This document shows, piece after piece, positions 8,065-19,800 of a stretch of 64,000 nucleotides of DNA. The position numbers and the translations under genes are program-made. Numbering within the stretch: position 1 is the stretch's first letter; the number at the start of each line of letters is the position of its first letter. The stretch is taken from contig OX465115.1 in NCBI GenBank assembly GCA_949987565.1, forward strand, positions 6,080,840-6,144,839, read 5' to 3'. The DNA is from Luidia sarsii (taxonomy: Eukaryota; Echinodermata; Asteroidea; Paxillosida; Luidiidae). The notes under the pieces are model-generated. The model ran no database searches, was not told the DNA's origin, and saw nothing but the letters and a program-made list of their open reading frames with translations.

Positions 8065-10792
8065 CTGCCAATCAATTATTGAAAGAAGAAGCTCGTGTGA
8101 GGTCTTCGATGAAAACCATTGCTATTGGATAAAACAAATTGAGATTTGAAGGTTTGCATGGTGAGAATATTAGTATAAAAATTAATAGGTTTGCGGAGAC
8201 ATCATGGTGTCTCCGCAAACCTATTTATACTGATAAAACAAATTGATTAAGAAGAAATCAAAGCCTGTAAACACGTAACGAGATCCTCTTTCCGAGCCAA
8301 ATCGACGCCCTTAAGTTTAACTCCTTTGATGTGAAGAAATTAAAGGATACAGAACAGCCAGCAACCAATAACTACATCAGTACTCATCTCTGCCAAAATG
8401 GCCTGATTTGTTGTCTCAGTTACAGATAGGCCTATAAATATTCACGCCACTAAAAAGTCTTTGTCCTGCCCTCCATTGTGTTATAACGTAGTCTTGAGTG
8501 TAGGTGGGATTCGGACCCGCGACACTTCTGAACAACATCGGCTAGGTCCATCCAACTGCTAAAATGAAGTCAGGTTAAGGCAACTACACATTCAGTACCT
8601 AACGTTATCGTGAGCGCAATCTCACCTGAATGAGAATCAGCAGAGATGCGATTTTCAGCTGCGCCCGTGGGCCCGTGTACTCGAAGGTCCTGTAGAGGTC
8701 AAAGCACTTCATCAGAAGCGGGCTGACGATCAGAGTCACGGACCCAGAGCACATGCTCTGAGCCGCGGCGCAGACAACAGCCGTCGGATAGCCGAGCAGC
8801 GGGAATACTGCCGCGAAGGCCAGGACCAGTCCGACGATGTTGACGGAGCTGAGCTCGCGACTGGTGGCCTTGATCAGCCGATGGCCACGGTGTTTGGCCA
8901 GCCCGATGGCCGTCAGGCCGCAGAGCAGGATCCCTAGAGACGACAGCGAGGCCAGGACGGCGGTCAGCGAGGGTCCACCGCCAAGGTGCCCGGGCACGAG
9001 CCTCACGCACGCGGTGCGGTTAATAGCGTCCGGCCACTCGATCTGTCTGCATTTGACGCAGAAGATCCCGTCCACGACCTCGTCCGGGTTGCAGGCTCGA
9101 CAGCCCCAGCAGCACGGCTTGTGGCTCACCTTCTCGGGGCTCCACCCACCGGGGCCTGACGGGCTGAGCTCCCGGCACATTGTCCGGCTGGCGTCCGGCC
9201 ATTGCATCTGGCCGCATCCGGAGCACCCAGACCCGCCGGCGATCTCGTCCGACTCGCACTGGATACAGCTCCAACAGCACAGTCATTGATGGGATCTTTC
9301 TCGAGGACGTGGCCGGGCGAGCACACCTCCCGTTACTCTGCTGCCCGGCACCGCTTCGCCATCGGATCAAGGCCTCGTCCAGAACGAGACGCTCCGCTCT
9401 CGCGCCGTCAGACCGCCAAGACCCCACTTGCATCAGATCATAAACCCCGCCAGTCTCTTGCATGTTGCTGATATTGAGATGACCCGGGACGGATTTATCG
9501 TTGAAATCAAAACGCCCTCCGGTTCTTGCAAAGGAGACGTTCTCGAGGTTCTTCAGGATGTCACCGTCGCCGGAAAGACGGAGACAACGTGAGAGGGATT
9601 CGCTGCAGTTCCGATCTCGGATCGTTTTGTGGAGAGCGTGAGCCAGGGCCATGACTGCGTCCATCGTCGGGGCCAGAGTCGGTATGGATGTGCTGAACCC
9701 CTCCCTGCTGGAGTTGAGACATCTATCCGGACCGCCGCAGAACTCGTCGTACCAAGGGTTGTCGGTGGAGGCGCTGGTCAGGCTGCGGAAGTGCCGCTCA
9801 AATTGGAGCAGCTCAGGTTTGTGGTAGTCGATGAAGATGCTGCCCTGGGCAAGACCGTCTTGTAGGGTGGTGTCGTCCACCAGTGGCTCGCTCACCAGCC
9901 AGGTCATGTTCAGCGGGGGGTCGGCTCTCTCAGTCGCCTTGAAGACGGCGTTGGCAATCTCCACAGAGGAAGCTAGCAGCACGGCCACTCGAACCTGCGG
10001 GTGATCATGGAGCATCCTCACCATCCTTCCTATCCCGGTATCAAGAGCGTCTTCGTCGATGAACATCTTCAAATGGACGCAGCTACCGTCTCGTCCCTCT
10101 GCCTTGCTCTCCACTCCCTGCTGGAGATCCCACACGTCGGGCTCGCTGGTGAATACCACCACCACGTGGTCCCAGTGGAAGTGGTCCAAGACGTCCACGA
10201 TGGTCCTGGCTTTGTGGGTGTTCGAAGCCAGTGTGCTGAAATAGTGAGGATATCCGTGGTGGAGCTGGTGTCCGACCGCTCCGTAGGATACGAGTGGCCT
10301 TTGGTAGAGCCCCATCAACCTGGCTACTGCATCGGTGGAGGAGGTCTGACCAGTGCCTACGATCCCCAACAGATGCATGCCCCTGTTGGCATCTAAGACG
10401 CCGGGAATCTTGCAGGACTCTCCCTCCTGCTGGGCCTGTGCCCCCATGACGAGGGCCAGGGCGCCCCACATGGCGTAGCCGTCTCTTGAGCAGTCGTCGT
10501 GGATCTCAAAGCCCAGCGTGACATCGGGCAGGATGTCGCGATCGTCGTTGATGGCCCTGACAGCGAAGACCATGGCCTCCACGACCTGCAAGGCACTGAC
10601 GGGCAGAAGACCCCCACATCCCTCATCTGGCCCCGCCCCTTCCCGGTCATCGTGTAAGGAAAACACCCCTCCGATGTACACATCACCGGAGCTGCTGTAC
10701 ACCTTGCACACTTCTCTCGGTAAATGCCCTTCGGTGTACATCTGTACGCCCACAGCAAGTAGCAGAATGGATCTCACATGAGCACCCGCCAT
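7648..10792 (-). CDS. Class C GPCR 'A' (mGluR-like), frame-broken, doubled cysteine-rich domain
   Basis: Exon 1 is 10792-8626 and exon 2 is 8064-7648 (stop at 7650-7648). The ATG at 10792 is preferred because a signal peptide follows (MAGAHVRSILLLAVGVQ); an in-frame ATG also exists at 10825. A Venus-flytrap ligand-binding domain covers roughly residues 25-480 (GGVFSLHDDREG, VEAMVFAVRAINDD, LGFEIHDDCSRD). A cysteine-rich region follows, then a seven-helix domain. Two frame breaks, near 9325 and 9285, each equal to a +2 or -1 change, lie in the first cysteine-rich domain. After it comes a second cysteine-rich domain nearly identical to that of receptor B. Intracellular loop 2 lacks the NRIYRIF motif kept in B, and the end is short (YLPLFYAIYSQKEDE). 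The frame is otherwise open, so this is either a young pseudogene or a gene with indel errors. The ligand is unknown. Confidence 0.85.
8143..8231. mobile_element. 89-bp inserted foldback element with 15-bp target duplication
   Basis: GATAAAACAAATTGA occurs at 8128-8142 and again at 8232-8246. The homologous intron of receptor B (19836-19860, reverse strand) has it once, which is the empty site. The insert starts GATTTGAAGGTTTGC and ends with a hairpin built from AGGTTTGCGGAGACA and its complement. It belongs to the same dispersed family as the satellite at 126-1300 and the copies at 34326 and 43355. Confidence 0.88.
8626..10792 (-). CDS. Class C GPCR A, exon 1 (ligand-binding domain to TM4)
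   Basis: Ends at the donor CAG/GTGAGATT (8626/8625). The 2167-nt length becomes a multiple of three only if both frame breaks are corrected, after which the junction phase (0) agrees with exon 2. It encodes the signal peptide, flytrap domain, two cysteine-rich domains and TM1-TM4. Confidence 0.85.
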
Positions 10793-11640
10793 GTCTTGTC
10801 TTCTCTCCAATCTTCCCCAGACCACACGACCAGTTCAAATGACTGGAATCCGACTGGAACTCTTTGATAAAAACCGTCAGATTTATGCGATGCAGCTTTC
10901 ATCTTATTAAAGAAAACAAGACACTGCATACGATATCTAAGCAAAACCTTCAAGCGCCAAGGATATGATTTTGTTTTGCCCAAATTAATGGGGCAGTCTA
11001 TTTCCTTCTATCGATTGAAAAAGGGAGCATTTTGGAAAAGGAAATGAATTCCGTGCAGACTTATGGGTCGAGTAGGACAAGCATTGATTGAATTAGGAAG
11101 CCTTATTGCCACACATTCTGTTCAGCAATATCACAAATTAGAATTATTGGAGGAATGCATGGATGAATCTGAGGCTATTTAATTCGCACGACAGAAACCT
11201 AAATAGATTCACAGATAAATATACAATATACTTCATGGCTTTTGTACCAGGAATGTATTATCTTCAGGCTACAAATTAAATACCTACGAAGAATTATGAT
11301 TATACATGTATACGACCAGTCATTTCATAAAAGCTACTTGCAGACACTGCATGGGTAAAGATTTACAGTTGACCGACATGACCAGTGAGAGATGGAAAGG
11401 GCGGACTGGTTTTAGATCGAGTGTAAACGTCAGAGGAGGCCATCAGTCCACGCAGTCCGGAAATAATAACAAGGTTTGTTCGTTGAGGCAGATATCGGCG
11501 GCCTTGATGTGGGTAGGAAATAACTCCAGTAATTTCAATTCCAACCAAGCATGAGCGTACGATGTTGGGATGCTAAACGTCTGCGCGCGAACCTTTTAGT
11601 GGGAGTAGTTTGGGCGAGGTCTTTGTCTATTGCACACGGG
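10793..11640. other. Upstream region of GPCR A, no gene seen
   Basis: AT-rich sequence without a convincing coding frame, tandem repeat or inverted repeat. It presumably contains the promoter and 5' UTR of receptor A. I cannot place a TATA box or initiator with confidence. Confidence 0.4.
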
Positions 11641-11722
11641 TGCTCAATTTACGGAACGGTGAACAAAACGCATTGGAATGAGTGAAAGCATGCATGGCGT
11701 TTTATTTGTCCCCAATTGTTTT

Positions 11723-12862
11723 GGGGAGGGGAGGGGAGGGGTGGGGGGGAGGGGAGGGGAGGGGAGGGGAGGGGAGAGGAGGGGAGAGGAGAGGAGGGGA
11801 GGGGAGAAGAGAGGAGAGGAGAGGAGAGGAGAGGAGAAGAGAGGAGAGGAGAGGAGAGGGGGGGAGGAGAGGAGATAGCAGGGCAGGGCAGGGCAGGGCA
11901 GGAGAGGAGAGGAGAGGAGAGGGGAGAAGAAGAGAGGAGAGGAGAGGACAGGGCAGAGCAGGGGAGAAGAGGAGAGGAGAGAAGAGGGCAGGAGAGGAGA
12001 GGAGAGGAGAGGAGAGGAGAGGAGAGGAGAGGAGAGGAGAGGAGAGGAGAGGAGAGGAGAGGAGAGGAGAGGAGAGGAGAGGGCAGGGCAGGGCAGGGGA
12101 GAAGAGAAGAGGAGAGAAGAGGGGGGGAGGAGAGGAGATAGCAGGGCAGGGCAGGGCAGGGCAGGAGAGGAGAGGAGAGGAGAAGGGAGAAGAAGAGAGG
12201 AGAGGAGAGGACAGGGCAGAGCAGGGGAGAAGAGGAGAGGAGAGAAGAGGGCAGGAGAGGAGAGGAGAGGAGAGGAGAGGAGAGGAGAGGAGAGGAGAGG
12301 AGAGGAGAGGAGAGGAGAGGAGAGGAGAGGAGAGGAGAGGAGAGGAGAGGAGAGGAGAGGAGAGGAGAGGAGAGGAGAGGAGAGGAGAGGAGAGGAGAGG
12401 AGAGGAGAGGAGAGGGCAGGGCAGGGCAGGGCAGGGCAGGGCAGGGCAGGAGAGGAGAGGAGAGGAGAGGGGAGAAGAAGAGAGAAGAGGACAGGAGAGG
12501 ACAGGGCAGGGCAGGGGAGAAGAGGAGAGGAGAGAAGAGGGCAGGAGAGGAGAGGAGTGGAGAGGGCAGGGCAGGGCAGGGGAGAAGAGGAGAGGAGAGA
12601 AGAGGGCAGGAGAGGAGAGGAGAGGAGAGGGCAGGGCAGGGCAGGGGAGAAGAGGAGAGGAGAGAAGAGGGCAGGAGAGGAGAGGAGAGGAGAGGGCAGG
12701 GCAGGGCAGGGGAGAAGAGGAGAGGAGAGAAGAGGGGAGGAGTGGAGAGGAGAGGACAGGAGAGGGCAGGGCAGGGCAGGGCAGGAGAGAAGAGTGGAGG
12801 AGAGGAGAGGGCAGGGAAGGGGAGGAGAGGGGACGGGACTGGAGGAGAAGAGAAGAGAGATA
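11723..12862. repeat. 1.1-kb purine-rich tract of GGAGA and GGGCA units
   Basis: The plus strand is almost entirely G and A. A pure GGAGA stretch covers about 12250-12413. Clusters of GGGCAGGGCAGGGCAGGGCA occur at 11880, 12082, 12140, 12415 and later; these match the G3-N2-G3 quadruplex pattern. Larger blocks such as GGGGAGAAGAGGAGAGGAGA recur, indicating higher-order duplication. Stop-free frames of 390-450 codons on both strands are repeat artefacts. Confidence 0.95.
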
Positions 12863-13010
12863 GCTTTATTGACTCTGGCAACAAGAGTCAGATTCTGAAT
12901 GTCACCGCGGCCATTGATGAAGTGAAAAGCATTTGACTGGCCCACAATCTCATCTACACGTGATTTCTTCCGAGCCTCCTCCGCCGTGTTGTTGGTCAAT
13001 CATGACGGAG
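12863..13010 (-). other. Unassigned open segment beside the purine tract
   Basis: On the minus strand 12999-12863 reads MTNNTAEEARKKSRVDEIVG, then QSNAFHFINGRGDIQNL, and then runs into the repeat. Its composition looks protein-like (mixed charged and hydrophobic residues). I do not recognise it and find no splice donor before the repeat, so it may be an exon remnant or a chance frame. Confidence 0.25.
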
Positions 13011-13140
13011 GTCGATGTGTCTGTGATATAGTCTTACCACTCGGGGAATCGAAGTCCTTGGTGGGACTGACGTTGGGGGCGCTATTAATACCAGCGTCTG
13101 CCCATTGTAAATAAGACAATTATGTTGGCAGTGAGTGACC

Positions 13141-13511
13141 CTTAAAGGCCCTATACTACATTGGTAAAGGTCAAAAGATTGCCACAGTTTGTGTGTTAAA
13201 CCATTAAACATCCCCAAAAAGCAATCCTACGAAGGTTTAAGCTCAAATGGTGATCCGAGAAAGTAGAAAAAGTAAAAAACAGTCACGGTTTTTGCACCAT
13301 TCTATAGTGTAAGAAATAGTTTATTACTTGCGAGTAATAAACTATTTGTCGATGTTTGAGTGAAGATTTCTAGAGAAGTACGGCATCCCAGACCGTAAGA
13401 TTTCAACTTGAGGATTATATCATAACCATCTACAAACTGTGTAAATTAGAAGGAAATCTATGGACATCGTTGGTTTCCGATCTTCCCAATGTTGTATTGG
13501 GCCTTTAAGTT
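13141..13511 (+). mobile_element. MITE-like element with TIRs, about 370 bp (copy 1)
   Basis: Left end TTAAAGGCCCTATACTACAT, right end CAATGTTGTATTGGGCCTTT, which are imperfect inverted repeats of about 24 bp. The interior contains an inverted repeat (AATAGTTTATTACT with AGTAATAAACTATT). Other copies lie at 14243, 17978 and 45355. No transposase frame, so it is non-autonomous. Confidence 0.85.
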
Positions 13512-13896
13512 TCTGTTGTGACCAGTTGTAATATGACGACCCCGGTGGAGGTCCCGATTTGGCCGGTAACAGAGGCGCGTTGCTGACGAAGGTTCCTTGT
13601 GTAGGGAAGTGTTCGACGGTTCAAGGGACTCGTCTCAGTCCGTTGTGTGGTCTATCTTTCTTATTCCTAGTGCCTTGATTCACGTCCCACATTGATTGGA
13701 ACGAAGAACAGGTGCCTGTAATAATTGGTGTTTCTACATCCAAGGGGTTGTCTCCAAGTCCCCACGTCCGAGTACTTGCCGGCGGACCCCTACAGCACAC
13801 CCCTCCGTGTTACCACACCGTTATGAAATCTGCCTCCTTTTCCTGGAGCAGAGACAGGCCGGTATCTCGGTATTGTAACCAAACAATAATCTCAAT

Positions 13897-14119
13897 TCAA
13901 TGAGGGTTTGGCCCGCTCGACTGTATAATAGCACTGAGTATTCAGTGCTATGCTCGATGCCTGATGAACACAAATCAGGCAGCTCGACCGCGACTCCTGC
14001 CCTACATCTTAACGGGTTCGAATCCCGCCCTAGCTGCCTGCATTGTTTTCATCAGACATTGGGCAAAGCACTGAGCACTCGGTGTTATATAACGAAGAGC
14101 AGGGCTAACCCTCATTGAA
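13897..14119. mobile_element. Foldback element enclosing a tRNA-like B box
   Basis: The left end AATTCAATGAGGGTTTGGCC is mirrored by AGGGCTAACCCTCATTGAAT, and the arms continue through CACTGAGTATTCAGTGCT and AGCACTGAGCACTCGGTG. Between them GGGTTCGAATCCCGCC looks like a polymerase III B box. A related fragment with GGGATTCGAACCTGCGAC is at 46900-47010. Confidence 0.65.
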
Positions 14120-14242
14120 TTACATTGTCCTTGACGCAAGTATTATGCTATATTCTATAAATAATCTTACTATGAGAGATGGCATCTCAGTCAATGAATA
14201 ATTCATTAAAAAAAAACCAGGATCTATGATAGTTCTATGCTG

Positions 14243-14629
14243 CTTAAAGTCCCTACATAACATTGAACATTGGTCGAGGTCAAAGAATAGCATCCATACG
14301 TTGTCTGATCCAACATATGCATGAAATAGCACAACTGTGAAAATTGTAGCTCAATCCGCCAACCGAGTCTCGAGAAAATCGTGAAAACCGCTTCATTTGT
14401 TTCGCGGAAATGCAGCATTCAACGCCGTACTGTTCCGAAAAAATAATAGTTAAGATCTCGGTGAGACGTAAACGATTTCTTTTACTCATTTCTCCCAAAA
14501 TACACAATTTTAGGCAGAAATATATCAGTGCGAGGTTTCTACTATAACCATCTTCAAACTGTATAGGTTTCATGTAAATCTGTGAGCATTTCTGTTCTTC
14601 GATCTTACCAATGTTGTGTAGGGGCTTAA
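14243..14629 (+). mobile_element. MITE-like element with TIRs (copy 2, diverged)
   Basis: Left end CTTAAAGTCCCTACATAACA, right end CCAATGTTGTGTAGGGGCTT, in the same orientation as the copy at 13141. It ends about 150 bases before the start codon of receptor B, so it may form part of that promoter region. Confidence 0.75.
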
Positions 14630-14783
14630 GAAAAGAAAAAAAAGAGCGCGCTAGGAGTTGCTTCGGCGTGGTGATTGGAGATGGTAGCATCGCGAAATCG
14701 GTGACTGCAGTGCGTCGGGACGTGTGGCGTGGTGGGTTGCGTTCGGCGTGGCTCAGACGGCGAGTGAGCTGCATGAGTGAAGG

Positions 14784-16832
14784 ATGGCCGTGAATTTGTG
14801 CGGATGGGTCGTACTTCTTGTCATGGTTGCCGGCCACGTGTGGGCTGCCTATGTACCGCCTGAGGTGTGCAAGGTGTACAACAGCTCCGGTGATGTGTAC
14901 ATCGGAGGGGTGTTTTCCTTACACGATGACCGGGAAGGGGCGGGGGCAGATGAGGGATGTGGGGGTCTTCTGCCCGTCAGTGCCTTGCAGGTCGTGGAGG
15001 CCATGGTCTTCGCTGTCAGGGCCATCAACGACGACCGCGACATCCTGCCCGATGTCACGCTGGGCTTTGAGATCCACGACGACTGCTCAAGGGACGAGTA
15101 CGCGGCCTGGGGGTCGCTGGCCCTCACCATGGGGACGAGGGCGATTCCGCACGGAGACAGCTGCGAAATACCAGGCACCACCTCTGGGAAGGAGGACAGG
15201 TTCGTTGCGGGGATCGTGGGTACGGGTGAGACCTCGTCCAGCCGGGTCCTGGCCAGTACGGTCGGCCTGTTCGAGCGTCCGTTGATTTCCTACGGAGCGA
15301 CCGGGCATGACATGGCCCAGGAGGCCATTCCGTACTTCTTCAGGACAATCCTATCCGACGGGCATAAGACTGAGGCCATCATGGACGTCCTGGATTACTT
15401 TGGCTGGCAGTACGCCGGCTTGATCTACGCCAACGATCCCAGCTCGCTGAAACTGATGACGCTGCTCTGGACAGAAGCGGAGGTGCGCGATATTTGCCTG
15501 GAGCACGTGCAAGCTGTGGTCAGTCCGGTCCCCACTGAAGGCGAGTTGGCAGAGATGGTGGGAGTCTTGAGGAGCCATCCTCACGCCAGGGTGGCTGTGT
15601 TGGTGGCGTCGTCAGCCGTGACCGCTAACGCCGTCTTCAAGGCGACCGAGAGAGCCGACCCCCCGCTGAACATGACCTGGCTGGTGAGCGAGCCACTGGT
15701 GGACGACACCACCCTACAAGACGGTCTAGCCCAGGGCAGCATCTTTATCGACTACCACAAACCCGAGCTGCTCCAATTTGAGCGGCACTTCCGCAGCCTG
15801 ACCAGCGCCTCCACCGACAACCCTTGGTACGACGAGTTCTGCGGCGGTCCGGATAGATGTCTCAACTCCAGCAGGGAGGGGTTCAGCACATCCATACCGA
15901 CTCTGGCCCCGACGATGGACGCAGTCATGGCCCTGGCTCACGCTCTCCACAAAACGATCCGAGATCGGAACTGCAGCGGCCCTATCCCGGCCTGCCTCTG
16001 GGAAGCGGACCCGGGTGTCCTCCTTCGGGAGAACCTCCGGAACGTCTCGTTTCTTGGGACCAGAGGGAGCGTGAGATTCAGCCACGGCCTGGCACTCGGC
16101 CGGTTCATTCTGACCAACCTCCAGGCATCTGTCGACGGTCCGCCTCGGCTGGTTGAGGTCGGCTTCTGGGAAACGCTCCCCGGGGCGAGACGGCGGTTGG
16201 AGGTCAGCGACGACTCGATCCAGTGGAGTCGGGGCGGCGGGGAGGGGACGCCACGGTCCGTCTGCCGTGACGTCTGCTCCATCGGCCAGGTGGTGGAGAA
16301 GGTGAGCCACAAGCCGTGCTGCTGGGGCTGTCGAGCCTGCAACCCGGACGAGGTCGTGGACGGGATCTTCTGCGTCAAATGCAGACAGATCGAGTGGCCG
16401 GACGCTAACCGCACCGCGTGCGTGAGGCTCGTGCCCGGGCACCTTGGCGGTGGACCCTCGCTGACCGCCGTCCTGGCCTCGCTGTCGTCTCTAGGGATCC
16501 TGCTCTGCGGCCTGACGGCCCTCGGGCTGGCCAAACACCGTGGCCATCGGCTGATCAAGGCCACCAGTCGCGAGCTCAGCTCCGTCAACATCGTCGGACT
16601 GGTCCTGGCCTTCGCGGCAGTATTCCCGCTGCTCGGCTATCCGACGGCTGATGTCTGCGGCGCGTTCCAGTGCGTCTTCACCCTCTCCTTCACGCTCACC
16701 TACGCGCCCTTGGCTCTAAAAGTGAACCGAATCTACAGGATCTTCACCAGTGGCGCCCGGTCGGCCAAGTCTCTGGCATTCACAGGACCAAGGGCACTGG
16801 TGACCGTCGTTGTCCTTCTTCTCACGGGCCAG
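14784..16832 (+). CDS. Class C GPCR B, exon 1 (signal peptide to TM4)
   Basis: A single 2049-nt exon ends at GGCCAG/GTAAGTTC. Such a long exon covering flytrap, cysteine-rich and first helices is unlike vertebrate mGluR genes, which are split into many exons. It suggests retroposition or intron loss in an ancestor, followed by one retained or gained intron. Confidence 0.92.
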
Positions 16833-19800
16833 GTAAGTTCAGTATAAACAGAGCCGGCTTGAAGGATCTTAGCCCACGCGCAATCTGCATGACAACTTGT
16901 TGCATCGCCAGCAGACCAACACACGATTCCATGGGTGAAGATCATAACGAGAGAGGGCGGGCTTTGCTTATTTACAATTACCAGAGATGGCATCTTTGTT
17001 ACAGAGTAAGCAAAGGGGCAGGAACAGTGTTTGGTTTTATGAACCAAAGGAAGAGTGTTTTGGTTTTAAGGGAAAAGGAGTTATGAGAAATGCTTTAAGG
17101 ATTTTACAATTATTATGCAAGTTTGCTTAACCTGGTTTCTGACTTAAATGCGAATCTACAAAACAAATAGTAATCCCGATGCTTAGATTGTAGCCGGACC
17201 TTTCTCTAATTAAGGACAAGCACCAAAATAGATATGCAAAGTAAGAAGCCATATAAAATAGGAGGAAAGCTGGTAGACAGACCAGGGTGAGATCAAAGGG
17301 AAGGGCAAGCAGTAGGGAAGGGATCGAAGGAGGAAAGCTGGTAGACAGAACAGGGTGAGATCAAAGGGAAGGGCAAGCAGTAGGGAAGGGATCGAAGGAG
17401 GAAAGCTGGTAGACAGACCAGGGTGAGATCAAAGGGAAGGGCAAGCAGTAGGGCAGGGCTTAAAGGAGGAAAGCTGGTAGACAGACCTGGATGAGTTCAA
17501 AGGGAAGGGCAAGTAGTAGAGTAGGGATGGGATCAAAGGAGGAAAGCTGGTAGACAGACCAGGGTGAGATCAAAGGGAAGGGCAAGCAGTAGGGAAGGGA
17601 TCAAAGGAGGAAAGATGGTAGACAGACCAGGGTGAGATCATAGGGAAGGGCAAGCAGAAGGGAAGGGATCAAAGGAGGAAAGATGGTAGACCGTGAGACC
17701 AGGGTGGAAACAAGGGAAGGGCAAGCACGATGGAATCGGTATGTTTTTGTGGGAAGTGAACAGATAACCGATGAGTTAAGCAAGAGCAAAAACCTTTAAA
17801 TTCCTCATTACATCCTGAGAAAAGATGGTTTCGGCGAACCTGGCAAAGGCAGGGGAAAATAGAGGATGTAGGGTGATCAGAGGGGGCTAAGGGTGACCGG
17901 GATGTCCAGCCAGAAAGAGAGGTAATAAGAAAGAGGAGGTGTAGCTAATAGTGAAGGAAAATAACTTGAGAGAGACTCTTAAAGGCCCAATACAACATTG
18001 GGAAGATCGGAAAACATCAATGTCCACAGATTTCCTTCTAATTTACACAGTTTGTAGATGATCATGATATACTTCTCATGTTGAAATCTTACGGTCTGGG
18101 ATGCTGTACATCTCGAGAAATCTTCACTCAAACATCGACAAATAGTTTAATACTCGCGAGTAATAAACCATTTTTTACACTACAGAACGGTGCGTAAACC
18201 GTGACGGTTTTTTTTGCCTTTTTCTACTTTCTCAGATTACCATTTTGAGCTAAAACCTTTTTACCGTTTTTGAAAGTCTTATGGTTTAACAGACAAGCCG
18301 TGGCAATCCTTTGACCATTACCACTGTTGCCTTTAAACAAACAGAGTTCATTATTGAAAAGACAGACAGGCGACTGATAATGATAGGATTATGCGCGACG
18401 ACTCATATGAAGTATTCATTAGCTTCGGGTAATTAGTCTATCCATAGACTTATGCCAGTCGCCTCGCTGCACACACTTTCTCCATTTTCATACGGATTCT
18501 GTTTTATTTCAATGGTGACCCAAGTCTAATTCTATATCGTGTCATTATGACATTTCTTGCGCATTAATGAGGAGAATTATCATTTATAATTTGACACGAA
18601 GCCGTAGAAAAGTATCGGATGGATCTTTGCAATCAACTTGAATTATAGTATAGGCCTATTATACCAAAACAATTGCAAACTGCTTACTGACTAAATTTAC
18701 CAAAATGCAAATCTCAAATTCTTTTGGGCCTGACGTTTTGATCCTAGCAGGACCTTTCTCAACGGCAGTGCCTTTAAGTTTGCGAATGGTCCTGCTTGGA
18801 TCGAAACGTCAGGCCCAAAAGAATTATCATAATTCTCTATTCCAAAGGAGGAGTGTAATTATACTGGGTCAGATTACAACGTGTTTGTCTGTCGTTTCAA
18901 AGATGAATCAGAGAAAGATTTTTATGACACGCCTCCTATTTTCGATCGATCTTAGGACTTGTTGGGTTTGCTTAAGACAATGCAAATAGTATTATTTGAC
19001 GACCGTGAGGCAGCGAGGTAAATCGTCTCTCCGTGTGTCGGTTAAGGAGTACCGCAGACAGTGCATCAGGTTGTTGTCTGTACGCAGTGATGCGGTAATG
19101 GCGATTGCTTTTAGGGTGACAGACAGGCGGGAAAAAATCATCCCAGTGTGTTGCCTGGCAACGGGCTGTACCAGTGAGGCCGAGTGAACAAGTGAGGCTC
19201 TTTACTTCCCGGCTTGACATAATTATCGGCGAGAAATGCGGTGATCGGACGTGGATGTGGCAATGCGTGCCGAGGGATTATGCTGCGTGCCGAGGGATTA
19301 TGCTGCNNNNNNNNNNNNNNNNNNNNNNNNNNNNNNNNNNNNNNNNNNNNNNNNNNNNNNNNNNNNNNNNNNNNNNNNNNNNNNNNNNNNNNNNNNNNNN
19401 NNNNNNNNNNNNNNNNNNNNNNNNNNNNNNNNNNNNNNNNNNNNNNNNNNNNNNNNNNNNNNNNNNNNNNNNNNNNNNNNNNNNNNNNNNNNNNNNNNNN
19501 NNNNNNTCAAATGGCCTGTTTATAATCTCAGTAATTTCAAAGGGCGATGCTCATTGCAAGCGACCTTGTATGTGTGTAGAGGTTATGATTGTTTGGTGAA
19601 TCACAATACAGGAACGACTGACATGAGCTTTAAAAGAAAGAAGAGAAAATGACAAAGAAATCTGAACTTGAAGACAAAAACTCAGGCCATTTTGGCAGAG
19701 ATGAGTACCGGTGTAGTTATTGGTTGCTGGCTGTTCTGTATTCTTTTATTTCTTCACATCAAAGGAGTTAAACTTAAGGGCGTCGATTTGAAGAGGATCT

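Noticed and set aside
11644..12999. Very long frames (393-451 codons) of Gly-Glu-Arg or Pro-Leu-Ser repeats
   Set aside because: The purine-rich repeat lacks stop codons by composition; no start context, domain or splice support.
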